Assembly (NCBI GenBank): GCA_023935145.1
Contig: CM043698.1
Location: 35,492,001-35,556,000 of the forward strand
DNA: 64,000 nt
Direction: 5' to 3'
Origin: Bretschneidera sinensis
Lineage: Eukaryota; Streptophyta; Magnoliopsida; Brassicales; Akaniaceae
Within the stretch, counting starts at the first letter, position 1. Each line of letters begins with the position of its first letter. The notes beneath the pieces are model-generated. The model did no database searches. It worked only from the letters and a program-made list of their open reading frames with translations, and had not been told where the DNA came from. Shown here in pieces: positions 1 to 13,151 of this stretch. The position numbers and the translations under genes are program-made.

Positions 1-1661
1 ATGCCAATAAATGGACTATGTTTCAATTTTTTTAATTTTATGATTCACATTAATGTCAACATTCTCTTCTTCAATCTTCAACCAGAGTATTAGATTGCAG
101 AAGGAAGAGGTTTGATGGGACCTTTTGTTGCTTATAAAATGAATTTGTGGCCATTTTTTTCTTAAATTTTGGAAGAAATTTGAAAAAAAAAACAAATTCA
201 TTTGTAAATTAAGATAATACCCCAATTAGGCATGCTTTGGTGGGGTCTCATTGCACACTAGAATCCATTAAATTGATAATGACACGCCCAAATCATTCCA
301 GTAGTATCCAATGATGCCATGTAGAAAATTGATTTAACATTCACATACTCAAGTGAATAAATATTTCATGATTACCCTTTAGATATAAATTTTTTTTGAC
401 AATTTTGTTTATCTATCTGTGTTTTAAAGTGGTAAAATTGAGCTATTTTTCATTTTTTGTCATTCAACTATGGTTTATGTTTTATTTAAATATTTGAAAT
501 TTAAATCGTTTTAATTGAGTCTTTAACATTTAGTATCAATTCAATTGAGTCATTCTGTCAATTATTCAGTTAAAATTTTAGTGAAATAATGTTTGATTTG
601 AACTTGATAATGTTGCTAATCATCATAATAGATTGAAATTCAACTGTTTTAAACTTAACATAACGACATGAATTCTTAAATTTTAATTGGATACTTGACA
701 AAAAAATTCAATTGGGTTAATACTAAACATTAAAAATTTAATTAAATTAATTTAAACTTTAAAAATTCAAACAAGGCGTGAACCAAAGTTTAAGGAAAAA
801 AAAGAAATTTACTTTTTAAGAACTAACAAATTTGGTATGCTAACCACCCAAAAGATGTAACAAGTTGGCTTACCTATCTAAAAAAGCAAGCATGAAATTC
901 GAAACATGATTTTGTCATTTTCCTCTTTATAAAAAGGATATTCTATATTATATTAATGAAAATTATTACCTTTTTTTTCATCTGTGACTCTTTATTTTTG
1001 TTTTTTAAATTCTATTCCAGTATTCAATAATGCGGCATTCAGTATCTATGAAATTATTAATAAAACATTACTAATTCAACCAAAGAGGAAAAAAATCACT
1101 ACTCCAACATTGAAAGTACAAGGGCATATAAGTCAAATTAAAAGCCTATTACTTAATGTCCCCTCGACCCAAAACAAATCCTATACTATTATAAAATCTG
1201 TTTTCACCTAATATATATTTTGTAATTTCCTTAATTAACCACAAAGAAGCTTCTCCTTCAATTTTTTTTTAATAATTTTTTTTTTTAAAATATACATGTG
1301 TCATCTCTTTCTATAGGGACTTGGGGAGTATAGATTGTAAAGAAAGAACGCTCTTCAGATCTACTCTTCCTTTTATATCTTCTCATTCTTGATCTCACTC
1401 ACATGTTTTCATGCTTTTGACTCATTCTGTCACCGAGCCCAACTTACATTGATCCACTGTGTCAACTCGCTCCTCTCTGTTGCATCTCTCTCTTAAACGC
1501 CGGTGTATCTATAGCTTTTGTGCTTTGACAGTGAAGTAAGTAGCGGAGAATGATCGGTCGCTCTGCATTGGATTGACCTGTTCCGGAAATGGTGATTTTC
1601 CGGCGGGTAATTCCGGAGCTCCGGTGAAGTGTTGGGTTTTCCACTAAGTTTTCCCGCGGAG
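1..1661. other. Intergenic DNA and promoter/5' leader of the NT-C2 gene
   Basis: This stretch is AT-rich and I see no credible gene in it. Roughly 430-800 is low-complexity sequence with recurring phrases of the 'caattgagt' kind, as in old dispersed plant repeats, but no boundaries can be fixed. From about 1320 the sequence becomes CT-rich and then GC-richer (about 1550-1660), as expected for a promoter and 5' leader ahead of the ATG at 1662. The small open frames here are not supported. Confidence 0.5.
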
Positions 1662-4600
1662 ATGTTCAAGTCGGCAAGGTGGAGGAGCGACAAGAACAAA
1701 ATCAAAGCCGTGTTCAAATTGCAGTTTCAGGCAACTCTGGTACTCTCCAATTTATAGATATCTGTATAAATGTGTATGTGGCTGTTGAGCTGAATATCGT
1801 ATATTTGTCAAAATATTGGATTTCTTTTTTGGATTGTAATGGAAATTAGTTCGAATTGTGTTCTTTTTTAGTTGCTGATAAAATGCAGGAAAAGCAAAGA
1901 AGCTTTTGGTACTGGGATTTTGGAGTTTTACTGTAACCATTTGAATTAGTTAATTGAATCTTTAATTCGATAAGAACCAAAACTGTATTAAAATGGGATT
2001 CAGAATTTTACTTTCCTTTTCTTGTTCTGTTGTTATGGCAACCAAATGGAGGATTTGGTAAATGATTTCAATGTAAAAGAGATTATTGTGTGCAACGTGA
2101 TTGAGTAATTGGGGAAATGAGGAAATTTGTTTTGTGAAATTTTAGGTGCCTCAGTTAAATGCCGATGGATTGAAGCTATCTGTGGTTCCTGGGGACGTGG
2201 GAAAGCCAACGGTGAGATTAGAGAAGGCTGTTGTCCGAGATGGATGCTGTCTATGGGAAAACCCGGTCTATGAGACAGTGAAGTTTGTCCGGGATCCAAA
2301 AACGGGGAAGATCAATGAGAGAATATATCATTTCATTGTGTCAACGGTGGGTAGTGTTACGATTTATAACCTTGCAATTTATTGATTCTAGTCTAGTAAC
2401 TTTTTTGAAAAAATAATAATAATATGATTTGGTACTCTGTGTTATTGCAGGGATCGTCGAAAGCTGGTTTGGTTGGGGAAGTTTCAATTGATTTTGCTTA
2501 TTATGCTGAGGCAATTAAAGCTTCCACCGTTTCTCTTCCCATAAAGAATTCAAACTCCAAAGCAGTTTTACATGTTAGCTCTCCTTGTCTCTGTCTATCA
2601 TTTATATTAGTCACGAGATATAGTTATGAACCTTTCTCAGAGATCTGCTTGCTATTTTAATTGAAGCATAAAACTTCAATATTTGATTCACGCGTAAAAT
2701 TGAATGCATGTTATATGATTTTGAATAGGTCTCAATACAAAGGCTGCAGACAAATGTTGATCATCAAAGGTAACACGGGTCTCCAGTTCTATTATTTACT
2801 GTTCCATGTTTTTAGAGTTTGCTTTTGTATGTAGTAATAGTAAATTTTGTCTTAATTGTGGGCTCATGCAGAGATGTGGAGGAAAGTGAAAATGCAGATA
2901 TTAAATCCCAGGATCACAGCTTGAAGGCCCATTTAAGCAATGGTGGTGCTGATGAAAGCATTAACAATAATTCAATTGAAGTAAGGCTTCCTCCAATATG
3001 CATCGATGGATTTTAGTACTTAATGTGTTATACTGTTATTGAGATTTTCTCTTTTCCTCCAAAATGATAGGACTTTTTTTGGGGGTGGGAGGGGGAGTCT
3101 ATTATAAATATTTGCATAGATGGCAAAACTTTTAAAGGTCAAATAGACAAAATTCTTTTCTTAATTATTTTATCATGCAAAGAATTTATGAAATTCTATG
3201 TTTTGTTTTCATTATTTATAGGATGGACTGTTCAATAGAGCCACCCACGATGCTGAATTGAACCGTAAAGCATCCATTGGATCCGACGTTACAATGTCGA
3301 GTTCTGAGAGCAGCTCTGGACTTGATACTCCACGAGAACTTGGAACGAGAAATAATAATATCCATCAGGACCATCCTATCTTCCTAACATCTCTGAGCCA
3401 CCCCCAAGTGCTTCATAAACAAACAGCAAATGCCTCAATGACAATTTGTGAAGAGCATCAGAGATCAGAATGGGAGTGGTCAGGAGGTTCTGATCATGGA
3501 ATAAATACTGATGACTCAACACAGAGTTCCCAAGACACCCTTCCAAGAGAAAGGTCTCAGCAAGCTTCAGATATTGAGATTGAGAAGCTCAAAGCTGAGC
3601 TTGATGCTTTGGTTAGGCAGGTGGATGTGTCAGAGCTGGAATTGCAAACTCTCCGAAAGCAAATTGTAAAAGAGAGCAAAAGGGGGCAGGATTTTTCAAG
3701 AGAGGTCGTTAGCTTGAAGGAGGAGAGAGATTCACTTAAGGCAGAATGCGAGAAGCTCAAGGCCTTGCATAAACGCATGGATGAAGCAAAAATTAAAAAC
3801 AAGTTGCAGTTTGAAGGGGGGGATCCATTTGTTCTTCTGGAAGAAATCAGACAAGAATTGAATTATGAGAAGGATCTGAATTCCAATCTTCGGTTACAAC
3901 TGCAGAAGACACAGGAATCAAATGCTGAGTTACTTCTTGCTGTGCAAGACCTGGATGAGATGTTGGAGCAGAATAATAAGGATGTAGCCAACCTTTCGAA
4001 CAAATCAGGATCCTGTGAGAACACTGAAGAGTTAAGGAGAACCAGCTCTAGAAGCGAGACAGATGAGGATGAAGATCAAAAGGCATTGGAGGAGCTCGTT
4101 AAGGAGCACAGAGATGCCAAAGAAACAAACGAGCTGGAGCAAAAGATCATGGACCTCTATAGTGAGATAGAGATCTATAGAAGAGATAAAGATGAACTCG
4201 AGATGCAGACGGAGCAGCTTGCACTTGACTATGAGATATTGAAGCAGGAAAATCATGACATCTCATATAAATTAGAGCAAAGTGAGCTGCAAGAACAGTT
4301 AAAGATGCAATATGAATGCTCATTTTCTTTTGCCAACATAAATGAACTTGAAACACAGGTCGAGAGCTTGGAAAATGAACTCAAGAAGCAGTCAAAAGAG
4401 TTTTTTGACTCTTTAGCCGCCATAAACAAACTTGAAACCCAAATCAAGAGCTTGGAAGAAGAATTGGAGAAGCAGGCGCAAGTATTTGAAGCTGATCTTG
4501 AAGTCGTAACACATGCCAAAGTGGAGCAGGAGCAAAGAGCTATCCAAGCAGAGGAAGCCTTGCGAAAGACAAGATGGAAGAATGCTGATACAGCTGAGAG

Positions 4601-6738
4601 GCTGCAGGAAGAATTTAGGAGGTTATCTGAGCAAATGGCTTCTACATTTGATGCAAATGAGAAGGTGGCCTTGAAAGCTCTGACAGAAGGCAATGAACTA
4701 CGCATGCAGAAAAGTCAACTAGAAGAAATGCTCAAGAAAGCTAACAAAGAGCTCCAGATAATCAGGGAAGATTATGAGGCAAAACTCCATGAGCTTTCAG
4801 ACCAACTAAATTTGAAAACAAATCAGATAGAACAGATGGTGGGGGAAATTGACGCCAAGTCCAATCAGCTTGAGCACCAAAAGAAGCACAAGGAAGAAGT
4901 TACTGGCGCTCTAACCCAGGAGATCCTAAGACTAAAATCTGAGATAGAAAAGCTGACGGCAGACAACATTTTCCTCTGTGAAAAAGGAGAACAGAGAGAA
5001 AATTTAAGAGTCGAGTTGGAACACATGAAGAAATCAATTAAAGAAACTGACGCACTGGTACAAAGAGGAAACGTGGAAAGAAATGAACTGGCTAGCACTA
5101 TTGCATTGATGAAGAATGAAGCAGATAAGTCAATGGAAGAGTTGCATAGGTTGAGATGTATCAAGGATGAAAAGGAGACAATGGTTAATCTCTTACAATC
5201 GGAGCTGGAAACTCTTAAAGTTCAGTGTGATGACTTAAAACATTCTTTGTTTGAGGATGAAATAGAGAAAGAAAAACTCAGAAAACAGGTAGTCCAATTA
5301 AAAGGTGACCTTAAGAAGAAAGAAGATGGGCTAACTACTATCGAGAAGAAGCTGAAGGATAGCAATGGGCGAGCTGCAGTTTCAAATGGAACAAAAACTA
5401 CTTTAAGAAACAACAAATCTGCTACAGTTCCTCATGGCTCGAAGGAGGTGTCAAGTCTGAAAGAGAAAATAAGGTTGCTTGAGGTATGTATGCAGAATCA
5501 AAGTAATATTCAAAATCAAAGTTTTGAGTGGAAAATGTTAGTCGTAAATGGTTAATCTAAGCGCAGATGACTATCTGTATTTCTATTGGCTTTGATTGTG
5601 ACTGCATCAAGTCATTATCAAATTATATCTTCAGGCCTTAAAATATTATTCTGACCTTCCCATATAAAATCTATGTTGCTTTCTTGGAATTTATTTTCCT
5701 TATTTATTGCAGATGGACATTTTGATATCGCATTCACTGTATTGATAATGATTTTCTTTGGCAGGGACAAATAAAATCAAAGGAAACTGCTCTGGAAACT
5801 TCCACAAATTCGTTTTTAGAGAAGGAAAAGGATCTTCAAAACAAAATTGAAGAGTTAGAGAGCAGACTGGAAGAACTCAATCAGAATTGTGCAAGTTTAT
5901 GTGAACACGAAAGTCAAAAGGTAGGAGCAGTCTGTATGATATAATGCTTCAAATGCACACACTTACATTAAAGGGTGAGAATGTGACATTCTATTATAGT
6001 GATTGCTGATATTTGTGACCTTCCCAGTTTTCTCATAATGGTTGGAGGGTGCTGGTAGAGTCTTTGGCCTACCTACACATAGATTACTTTCTTCTCAGAA
6101 GTGTATATCTAAGTCGAACTTCTTCTATTAGCTTAAAATGCCATCTAACTTGTAATTTTTGCTATGATTTATCTTGGAATATAGGAAGCTAAAGATAATT
6201 GCAACATTATTTCAAATGGTGATCTATCTATAGAATTGAAAACCAAGGCTAAATATGTGAGCTGTACAGAATGCGTGTCCAAGGAAAGTAGAAATATAAT
6301 GACATCAAGCAAGAGGTATGAGTTAAAGACATGGAAGTTATTTTGTGCTGAGTCGGTTCTGTTCTTTGACTTTCTTGATTCCAAGTTTCGGGAACTTAAT
6401 TGAGGGTAATCTCACCGAGGAAAATCAGAAAAAAAGACTCAACTTCTATCTTTTCTATTAAGTGTTGCTGATTGTTTTTCCCCCTTCTCCTCAGCAGCAA
6501 TGATATTTTATCTGAGGAAGAACCGAAAATCTCGAACATCAACATTAACAATGGCAACGGGGATGATTTGTTGACTGCATTAGCATCACTTAAGGAGGAG
6601 AACAAATCCATGGAAAGTGAATTGAAGGAGATGCAAGAAAGATATTCAGAAATAAGTCTCAAGTTTGCAGAGGTAGAGGGTGAAAGACAACAGCTTGTAA
6701 TGACTGTACGCAACCTCAAGAATGCCAAGAAGAGCTAA
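1662..6738 (+). CDS. EEIG1/EHBP1 N-terminal (NT-C2) domain, long coiled-coil protein
   Basis: Nine exons, all GT-AG: 1662-1739, 2146-2346, 2451-2573, 2729-2769, 2872-2980, 3222-5483, 5765-5920, 6185-6315, 6495-6738. They sum to 3,345 nt, giving 1,114 aa and a TAA stop. The start reads MFKSARWRSDKNKIKAVF, the usual beginning of the plant 'myosin heavy chain-related' NT-C2 family. Residues of about 8-148 form the C2-like membrane-binding domain. A Ser-rich linker follows (about 200-290, with the motif SSSESSSGLDTPREL). From about residue 298 nearly to the end lie Glu/Lys/Leu heptads typical of a long coiled coil. In animals the related domain sits in proteins linking membranes to the cytoskeleton or endocytic traffic. 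The plant role is not settled, so function here is inference. Several exon ends run open into introns, so single-frame views give false stops. Confidence 0.93.
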
Positions 6739-9700
6739 TAAAACGTTTCCAAAATACTGGAGACCTATATGCTGCTTATAGTTGAAGCGGAAGGGTGTGC
6801 CCAGACCGAAAACATAGATGTCACAGTCTCGTCAGAGTGAATAAATTAAATTGTACAAAATTTATACAATTTTTACCTTGTAGTTTCTGGTTGTAGTTAA
6901 GTGTTCTTCAGTGTCTAATGCATCTTTTTTGTTTCTCTAAAGCTTGTTATGGTATACGTGATGTTCTTTCATTAATACAATTATTTCATTTTTGTTGGTT
7001 AAAATAATACAAGCTAGCTTTTGTTTCTCTTTGTTAGCAGAATTACAATTTCCTTGCCTGTTGCCTATCAATTTAGTGGAGCTTTTATAATATTTGTATA
7101 CTGTAGATTATTTAAATCCTAAAAGCTGAAGACATTTCTGTTTATAGAATGCTTAAGTAATCCAGTTTTCTTCTAGCTTACAGAAACTGTGATTAACATT
7201 GAAAATTTGAGAAGTCTGCCAGAGTTGATTACTACTGCAAAATAGAATAGTCAAAGCCCCAAGAATTGCATAAGCCCTTGTTACAAATTTCTCTATTCCC
7301 ATGATGCTGTCGGTGAAAACAGAGTCCTTGCTTAAAAAAGCAGAGTCCATATCATATATTTTTTTTGTTTTCCGTTTTTATTTTATTTTATTTTATTTTT
7401 TCAAAATTTATCAGTATCCAAACATAAAGAAAATTGAATTCACAAATCCTGCAACTGCAATGTCTTTGATTTCCTGATCAAGCTATAACTGCAGGCCAAA
7501 TCAACTTAGTTTAAAGATGCTGATGCAAATACTAGTAGGTAGGTTTAAAGATACTGTATTTAGGTAGCTAGCTCATGTCAATTCTTTTGGTCACATGAAG
7601 ACAGTTGCTTCAGATTTTCAATTTGGCATCTCTTTTAACATGTGACAGGCATAAAAAATAAAGCTGAAAAGTGTAATTATATGAGTTGTATAATAAATAA
7701 CAAAAGATAACAAAAGCAGGCAACTCTCATGAATCTTAACATTCATGTTTTAGATTCGTCCGAAACTCTATTGATAATATAATATTTTGATCAAATTTCT
7801 GAAAATAATCAATAAAATTTTGGACAGAACCTAATCTAACTAAACTTTTTTGTTGATATTATATATATATAATATGCGAAATTATTAGCATATGTGCACG
7901 CATGAGAGACAACAGAAGGTGCTCATGTGAAGGTGGTCGACCACATATATACATCTTCATGCTCACACGCCCCAAATATGGACTATACAGAAGAGACTAA
8001 TAATTATTTAAGGGGTCCCATAAACTAAAGCCTTTCTTTAACTAAGAAGAAAGAAAACCAAGAGTAGACAACCCATGATTTGTTTTGATTGCCCCATTTG
8101 CTCCCCTAGAAGGCAGCTCATTTATCTTGGAAAAAGTAGAGACAAGAATGGATGCAAAGATGTGATATCATGGACAACGGAGAGAGAAAAGGAAGGATCA
8201 TGTGCGATTGTGTAAGACGGCAAGAAAAAACCCACACATCTCTTTGATCAAAGGTAAATTCTATGAAAAGTGATTACTATCTAAGAATGAATTCAAGGAG
8301 TTTCAATCAAGCATTTATAACATCAGAGATAATGGTGTAAGAGGAGAATATCGGTATGGTTCTTTTATGGCAAGCCGAAAGCCTACACCTATTCCATTTG
8401 ATATGGAATATATATATACTATTTTTTAAAGTAAATATCGAGAATCGGAGGCTACCACAGTGCGTTAAAATTAGTACATTTTTCCAGTACTTACTATGAT
8501 ATTCCGAAGGGGTTTGGTCTTCATCTTTACCCCCTCAATAAATAAAAAAACATTCTTTTACATTTAATTACAAAGTAGCACATCTCCAATTTAAATAATT
8601 ACACAAATATTATTTGGATCATTTGCCAAATAACCAAATGAAGGTATTTTTAAAAAGTTATATTTTTTGAAATTTAAAAATAAAAATAATAAAATCAAAC
8701 AGTTATTGTAAACCAAACTCGTCATCCACATGCATGAAGACGGTCAATTTGACGAAATGTGGTATTTATTGATCTCATTTGGTAGCTCTTGTCAAAGATT
8801 TTTCAATGATATTTAAAATATACTTTTTTAATCTCTAATTGTTTAAATATCACCAAAAATATTTAAATTAAAAATATTAAATTAATAATTTTTTATTTAT
8901 TAAATTATATTTTTATTTATGTAAATTTTAATTATTAATTTTAAATATAAAAAAAAACACGATTTTAATTGGAGAGTAAAAAATAAAAATTACGTCTTCT
9001 AGAGAGCATTTGATACTAAAGTGGATAAGCTAGAGTGGCAATTAAGATATGGAAACTTCATGAAAAAGAAAAGTTGTAAAAATTAATAAAAAAAAATAGA
9101 AAGAAGAAAGTAAAGCCATAAAACTAGCGGCTAACTATATGCACAACTATTCACTCTTTCAATAAAATTTTCTTCTTGGATTATTCATCTAAAATTATCC
9201 AATAAGGCAATAATTATGAATTACTAATCGATTCATTGTCAACCAATAGTTATGGTGATGGTATTCAATCAGAAATTGATAGGGGGTTTTATGAGGCACC
9301 GAACATCACTGCAAATAGGCCCTATGTTGTTGCCACAAATAGGGCCTTGTTTGATATGAGGCACCGAACTACATAAATTGATAGTTGATCAATTTCTTGT
9401 GCCACAAATTCTTTCTTGTCAAAATCAAGTCTTTTTGAACATGCTCATTTATCTAATATAACCAATGAAGTTTTCATAAATTAAATTTTAAATTAAATAC
9501 AAATAATTGATTTAGGAATTAAATATTTGAAATCTATATAAGTAATTTACACAACACTGCAATATGGGTTTCATTGAAACTTCCCCAAACGAGTTAGAAG
9601 ATAGAAGCTTGATGTTGATTGTAGATGACTAACGATCAAAAATATAAATTTGTTTTTACTTTTGATTTCTCTTTCAGATGGCAGTCGTTGGAATTCAGTG

Positions 9701-12531
9701 ATTGGTTGTCGGATTTCATGGTGACACCCAAATTTTGGTGTTACAATACCCAAAACGCGATTGTTCACATGAGTTTTTTTCTCATGACTGACGAAATCTA
9801 GAGGGAGATGAGAAAAACAAGGAAAAAGAAAAATGGTGAGGAAGAGGGAGTGAAGAGAAAAGAAGAAAACATGAGAATAAGAGAGAAATTTTCTCAAATT
9901 CTGCTGTTTCATTATTCAGATATTTTGAAAAGAAGTTTAGAAAAGTTTAAAGGAAGGAATATTAAAAAAATAAAATGGGCTTGGGTTGTTGTGTGTATAT
10001 CACTTGGGCTTGCCCATAGATTTAGGCTTGTACTTAGATTAGGTAACGAGGATTGGTAATTTGCTACTGAACTTGATACAGAATTATTTAATAGGTTTAT
10101 TTTTTCAGTTATCAAAAGTTTGTTTTAATAGATATATTTACAAATAAATTTAACAATTTGATTTTTTTTTCTAAATTTAAATATTAATTTGATAATTTTA
10201 TGTAATTATTATTTTATTTAGAACGTTCAAACGTTTTAAAAAGCTTACGCCTCAGTGTTTTGAGACTTACGTCTCGTCTCATTGAAACAAAATGTCTCGC
10301 CCAATGCCATTGCTTCTAAAAACACTGATTCCTGCTAAATTCTTGAAAAGCAGGTTGGGGTGTAAATGACATGGGAAAGATTTACTTGAGCATGTATCAG
10401 CCTCCAAATTTTTTTTCCTGTTTTCGTCTCTTCCTTTTGAAATAGAATTTTGATAGGATTTTCCTGTTTTTTCTCTGGTTTGAGTAATATAATTTTAGGT
10501 TGTATCGAATGAATTGATTCTATGCACAATAGTAAAGAAAATTGCTTCTATATGTTTGACTGATCTAAGCACATTACAATAATGTTGGCAAATGAAAATA
10601 TATTAAAAGAAAAAAAAAACCACACATTCTTATTGATTATTTGGGTGGATTACCAAGTATAGTTCAACAAGCAGGGGAATACTAGAAATACAGACTTCAC
10701 AGACAAATGTTTGCTTACATCAGGATTTGGATTCTCATCATCCATTTTGTGCGACGCAAGTTTAATATCATCTCTGGAAGACTAGCAGCAGTGTTTCACC
10801 GAAAGAAAAACAACAATGAACCATCTCCATGTTCGAGTTACCATGTTTTAGGTTCCAACTCCTTACTATTTCGAACTAAATTATCATTTGACGGCCTTCA
10901 AAAACTCACAAGAATATTAGCTTCACTGAATCTTAATTTATCTTCAAAACAAAACTAATATACAACAATGATTCAAGTGATTAAACCAACGTGTATCAGC
11001 AGTACAATTTTATGCAACTGAAGTTCAGTTGCAGCCAACTTTCTCCACCACAGCGAAGAACAAGAATAGACGATAACACAAGTTGTAAACAGAGGTGTTG
11101 TAGAATGGACACCATTTAGGTATTGCAATGGCCTAAAACAAAAATGTATCATAGAAATGGGAGGCAAACCTAGTGAAGAACACAACCAAAAGACCTTTGT
11201 TGTTGTAATGAGATTGATAAAGATAATAAAAAAATAATAAAACAGTAATCAAAACTGTCACACAAAATAAAAGACATATAGTGTATGTGGTTCAGCTGAT
11301 TTGGCATACGTTTACAAAAGAGAGCAGAGAAATTCATTAAAAAAAATGAAGAGTGCAAAAGTCGTATAAACAATTTGTCTTTCAAATCCTAACAGACATT
11401 TTTATTTATAAATTACAAAACATGTCAAAAAAATTCGCATAGACCCAACCTTTCGCTTCATGAGCTAAATCTTAGTTTTCTTTTCCTTTAAAATCGCAGC
11501 AAAATATTTCATATTGAAGCAAATATTCTTGTCGAACCGAAATGTAATACATATCAACAAAAATCCTCCAACATAATAGTTGTGGAACCTAAGCACTTCA
11601 TATACTACCATGGATGAGTAGAGATGGTAACGGTTAGGTTAACCGCGAAATTTGACATAACCATAACCATAACCATAACCTTGAAACTAACCTACTAACT
11701 AAAACCGTTACGGAAACTATCCAAAACCGTAACTTTTAACTCTGCTACTACCTGTTAAATAAACTTAACCCTTTATTTACAAATTATCGGTTGAGGTGAC
11801 CCACCAAAAAACTGAAACCCAAAAAAAAAAAAATTTTTGGTAGAGGAGAGTTCAGTTGTGAGAGATGGAAAGATGAGAGAGAATTTTTTTAAAAAAATTA
11901 ACTTATCTTGTTTTGAAGACCAAAGACCGGAAATTAAGAAAAATTATGGGTCTGTGATTTGTCAATCTTTTTTTTCTTTTATCTTTTTTATTTATATATT
12001 CATTATTTATGGGTGTTTGTAATACATGAGTTTTTCAATTGAAAGTTTTTCACCATTTCAAATCTTTATTTTACAAATAGCAACCAAAACTTCATTTAGT
12101 AAAAATTTCACTTATTTGATAGAATTTGACCAAAATTTAACTCAATTATATTAAAATTCATTTTTTTCACCAGAAAAAATACTACTTGAATTTATTTTAA
12201 ATTATTTTTATTCTTTCAACTAAAGTGAATTGGTACATATAAATCTATGTCAAATTTTAGAGAGGTACAAAAACTTTGTATTCTGAATTTTACAAAATTA
12301 GTATTCGTATCATATTATCTGTACGATCATTTAATAATAATTATCCATATAAATTTATTAATCCACATCATTTTTTGTCTGTTTAATTCATGGATGGTGG
12401 TGACCCAATGATGTGGATTGATAATTAAGGATTCTTGTTTCTATAATCTGCTGTGATAATAATTATTTTTACCTGGATTTTAGTTGAAGATTATAACTTT
12501 TAAATAATTAGTTTCTCTCACTCTATCAGTT
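6739..12531. other. Long AT-rich intergenic region
   Basis: I see no gene here. The first 200-300 bases are probably the 3' UTR of the NT-C2 gene. A TTTTA simple repeat lies near 7378-7400. At about 10225-10330 there is GC-richer text with repeated 'cttacg' and 'tctcg' phrases, like the degenerate dispersed repeats common in plant genomes. A short run of the 6-mer CCATAA lies at about 11658-11682; it resembles telomeric repeat but is not plant CCCTAAA. The longest open frames (for example 9571-9912 minus and 10707-10958 plus) lack recognisable domains or coding composition. Confidence 0.5.
12355..12424. repeat. Small foldback inverted repeat
   Basis: Arms 12355-12372 and 12407-12424 are inverted copies of about 18 bp with one mismatch (left arm TTATTAATCCACATCATT), separated by about 34 bp. 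AT-rich flanks on both sides add weaker pairing. It could be a MITE remnant or chance. It lies about 110 bp upstream of the tRNA-Val gene. Confidence 0.4.
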
Positions 12532-12605
12532 GTCTGGATGGTGTAGTTGGTTATCACGCTAGTCTCACACACTAGAGGTCCCCAGTTCGAACCTGGGTTC
12601 AGACA
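12532..12605 (+). tRNA. tRNA-Val (anticodon CAC)
   Basis: This 74-nt cloverleaf decodes valine GUG codons in cytosolic translation. The acceptor stem pairs GTCTGGA with TTCAGAC, with one G-T pair, followed by the discriminator A. The D-arm text is TGTAGTTGGTTATCAC. The anticodon stem CTAGT/ACTAG encloses the 7-nt loop CTCACAC, placing CAC at 12566-12568. The T-loop GTTCGAA (B box) is intact. There is no intron and CCA is not encoded, as expected for a nuclear gene. A T-run starting about 12615 can serve as the Pol III terminator. Confidence 0.95.
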
Positions 12606-13151
12606 ATTTTCCTTCTTTTTTTTTGGTTAATGTTGGATCTCATTGTCAAGATCTGTAAAACAGAGAAGGCATGAAAACAACATAATTTGCTTCATCAATA
12701 TACGAACAGAAAGGGCAGATTATAAGTGATGGGTTTTGATTCCAAACTGGAAATTGCTTGATTGACAGAACAATATAACTGAAATTAAGAATAACAAAAT
12801 TCAAAACAAATCAAAGAAACTTCACGATAAGAAAAAATATATATATATATCAAACTTTCATCTAATAATATGTTTTTTACATATGACTATATTATTAATT
12901 AAAAACATATGCAAATCAATGACCTACAAGACCGAAAAATTATTAGGTGCTCTTGATTTTATGTAATGTTATTATTCGTCATTGATAATATGAAAAATTC
13001 GAATGATAACAAACGCATTGGTATTATTTGAGTTCTTTATATTATCAATAAACGGATGATAGCACTACATAGATCAAGAACAATCAATAACTTCTCAAAC
13101 CAAAACCTATATATCTTCCTTTCCTGCCTACTATCTCAAGCTTGAAAAAAA
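12606..13151. other. Intergenic DNA between tRNA-Val and the B3 gene
   Basis: AT-rich sequence containing a TA microsatellite near 12838-12851 and the probable 3' UTR of the minus-strand B3 gene. I see no further gene. Confidence 0.5.

Noticed and set aside
4253..4705. 150-residue minus-strand frame inside the NT-C2 gene
   Set aside because: It is a shadow of the coiled-coil exon; the plus-strand reading is a complete, correctly spliced gene.
10707..10958. 83-residue open frame
   Set aside because: No recognisable domain, no supporting splice sites and composition like the surrounding AT-rich DNA.
11655..11685. Telomere-like CCATAA repeats
   Set aside because: The plant telomere unit is CCCTAAA. 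This is a four-copy microsatellite in gene-bearing DNA.
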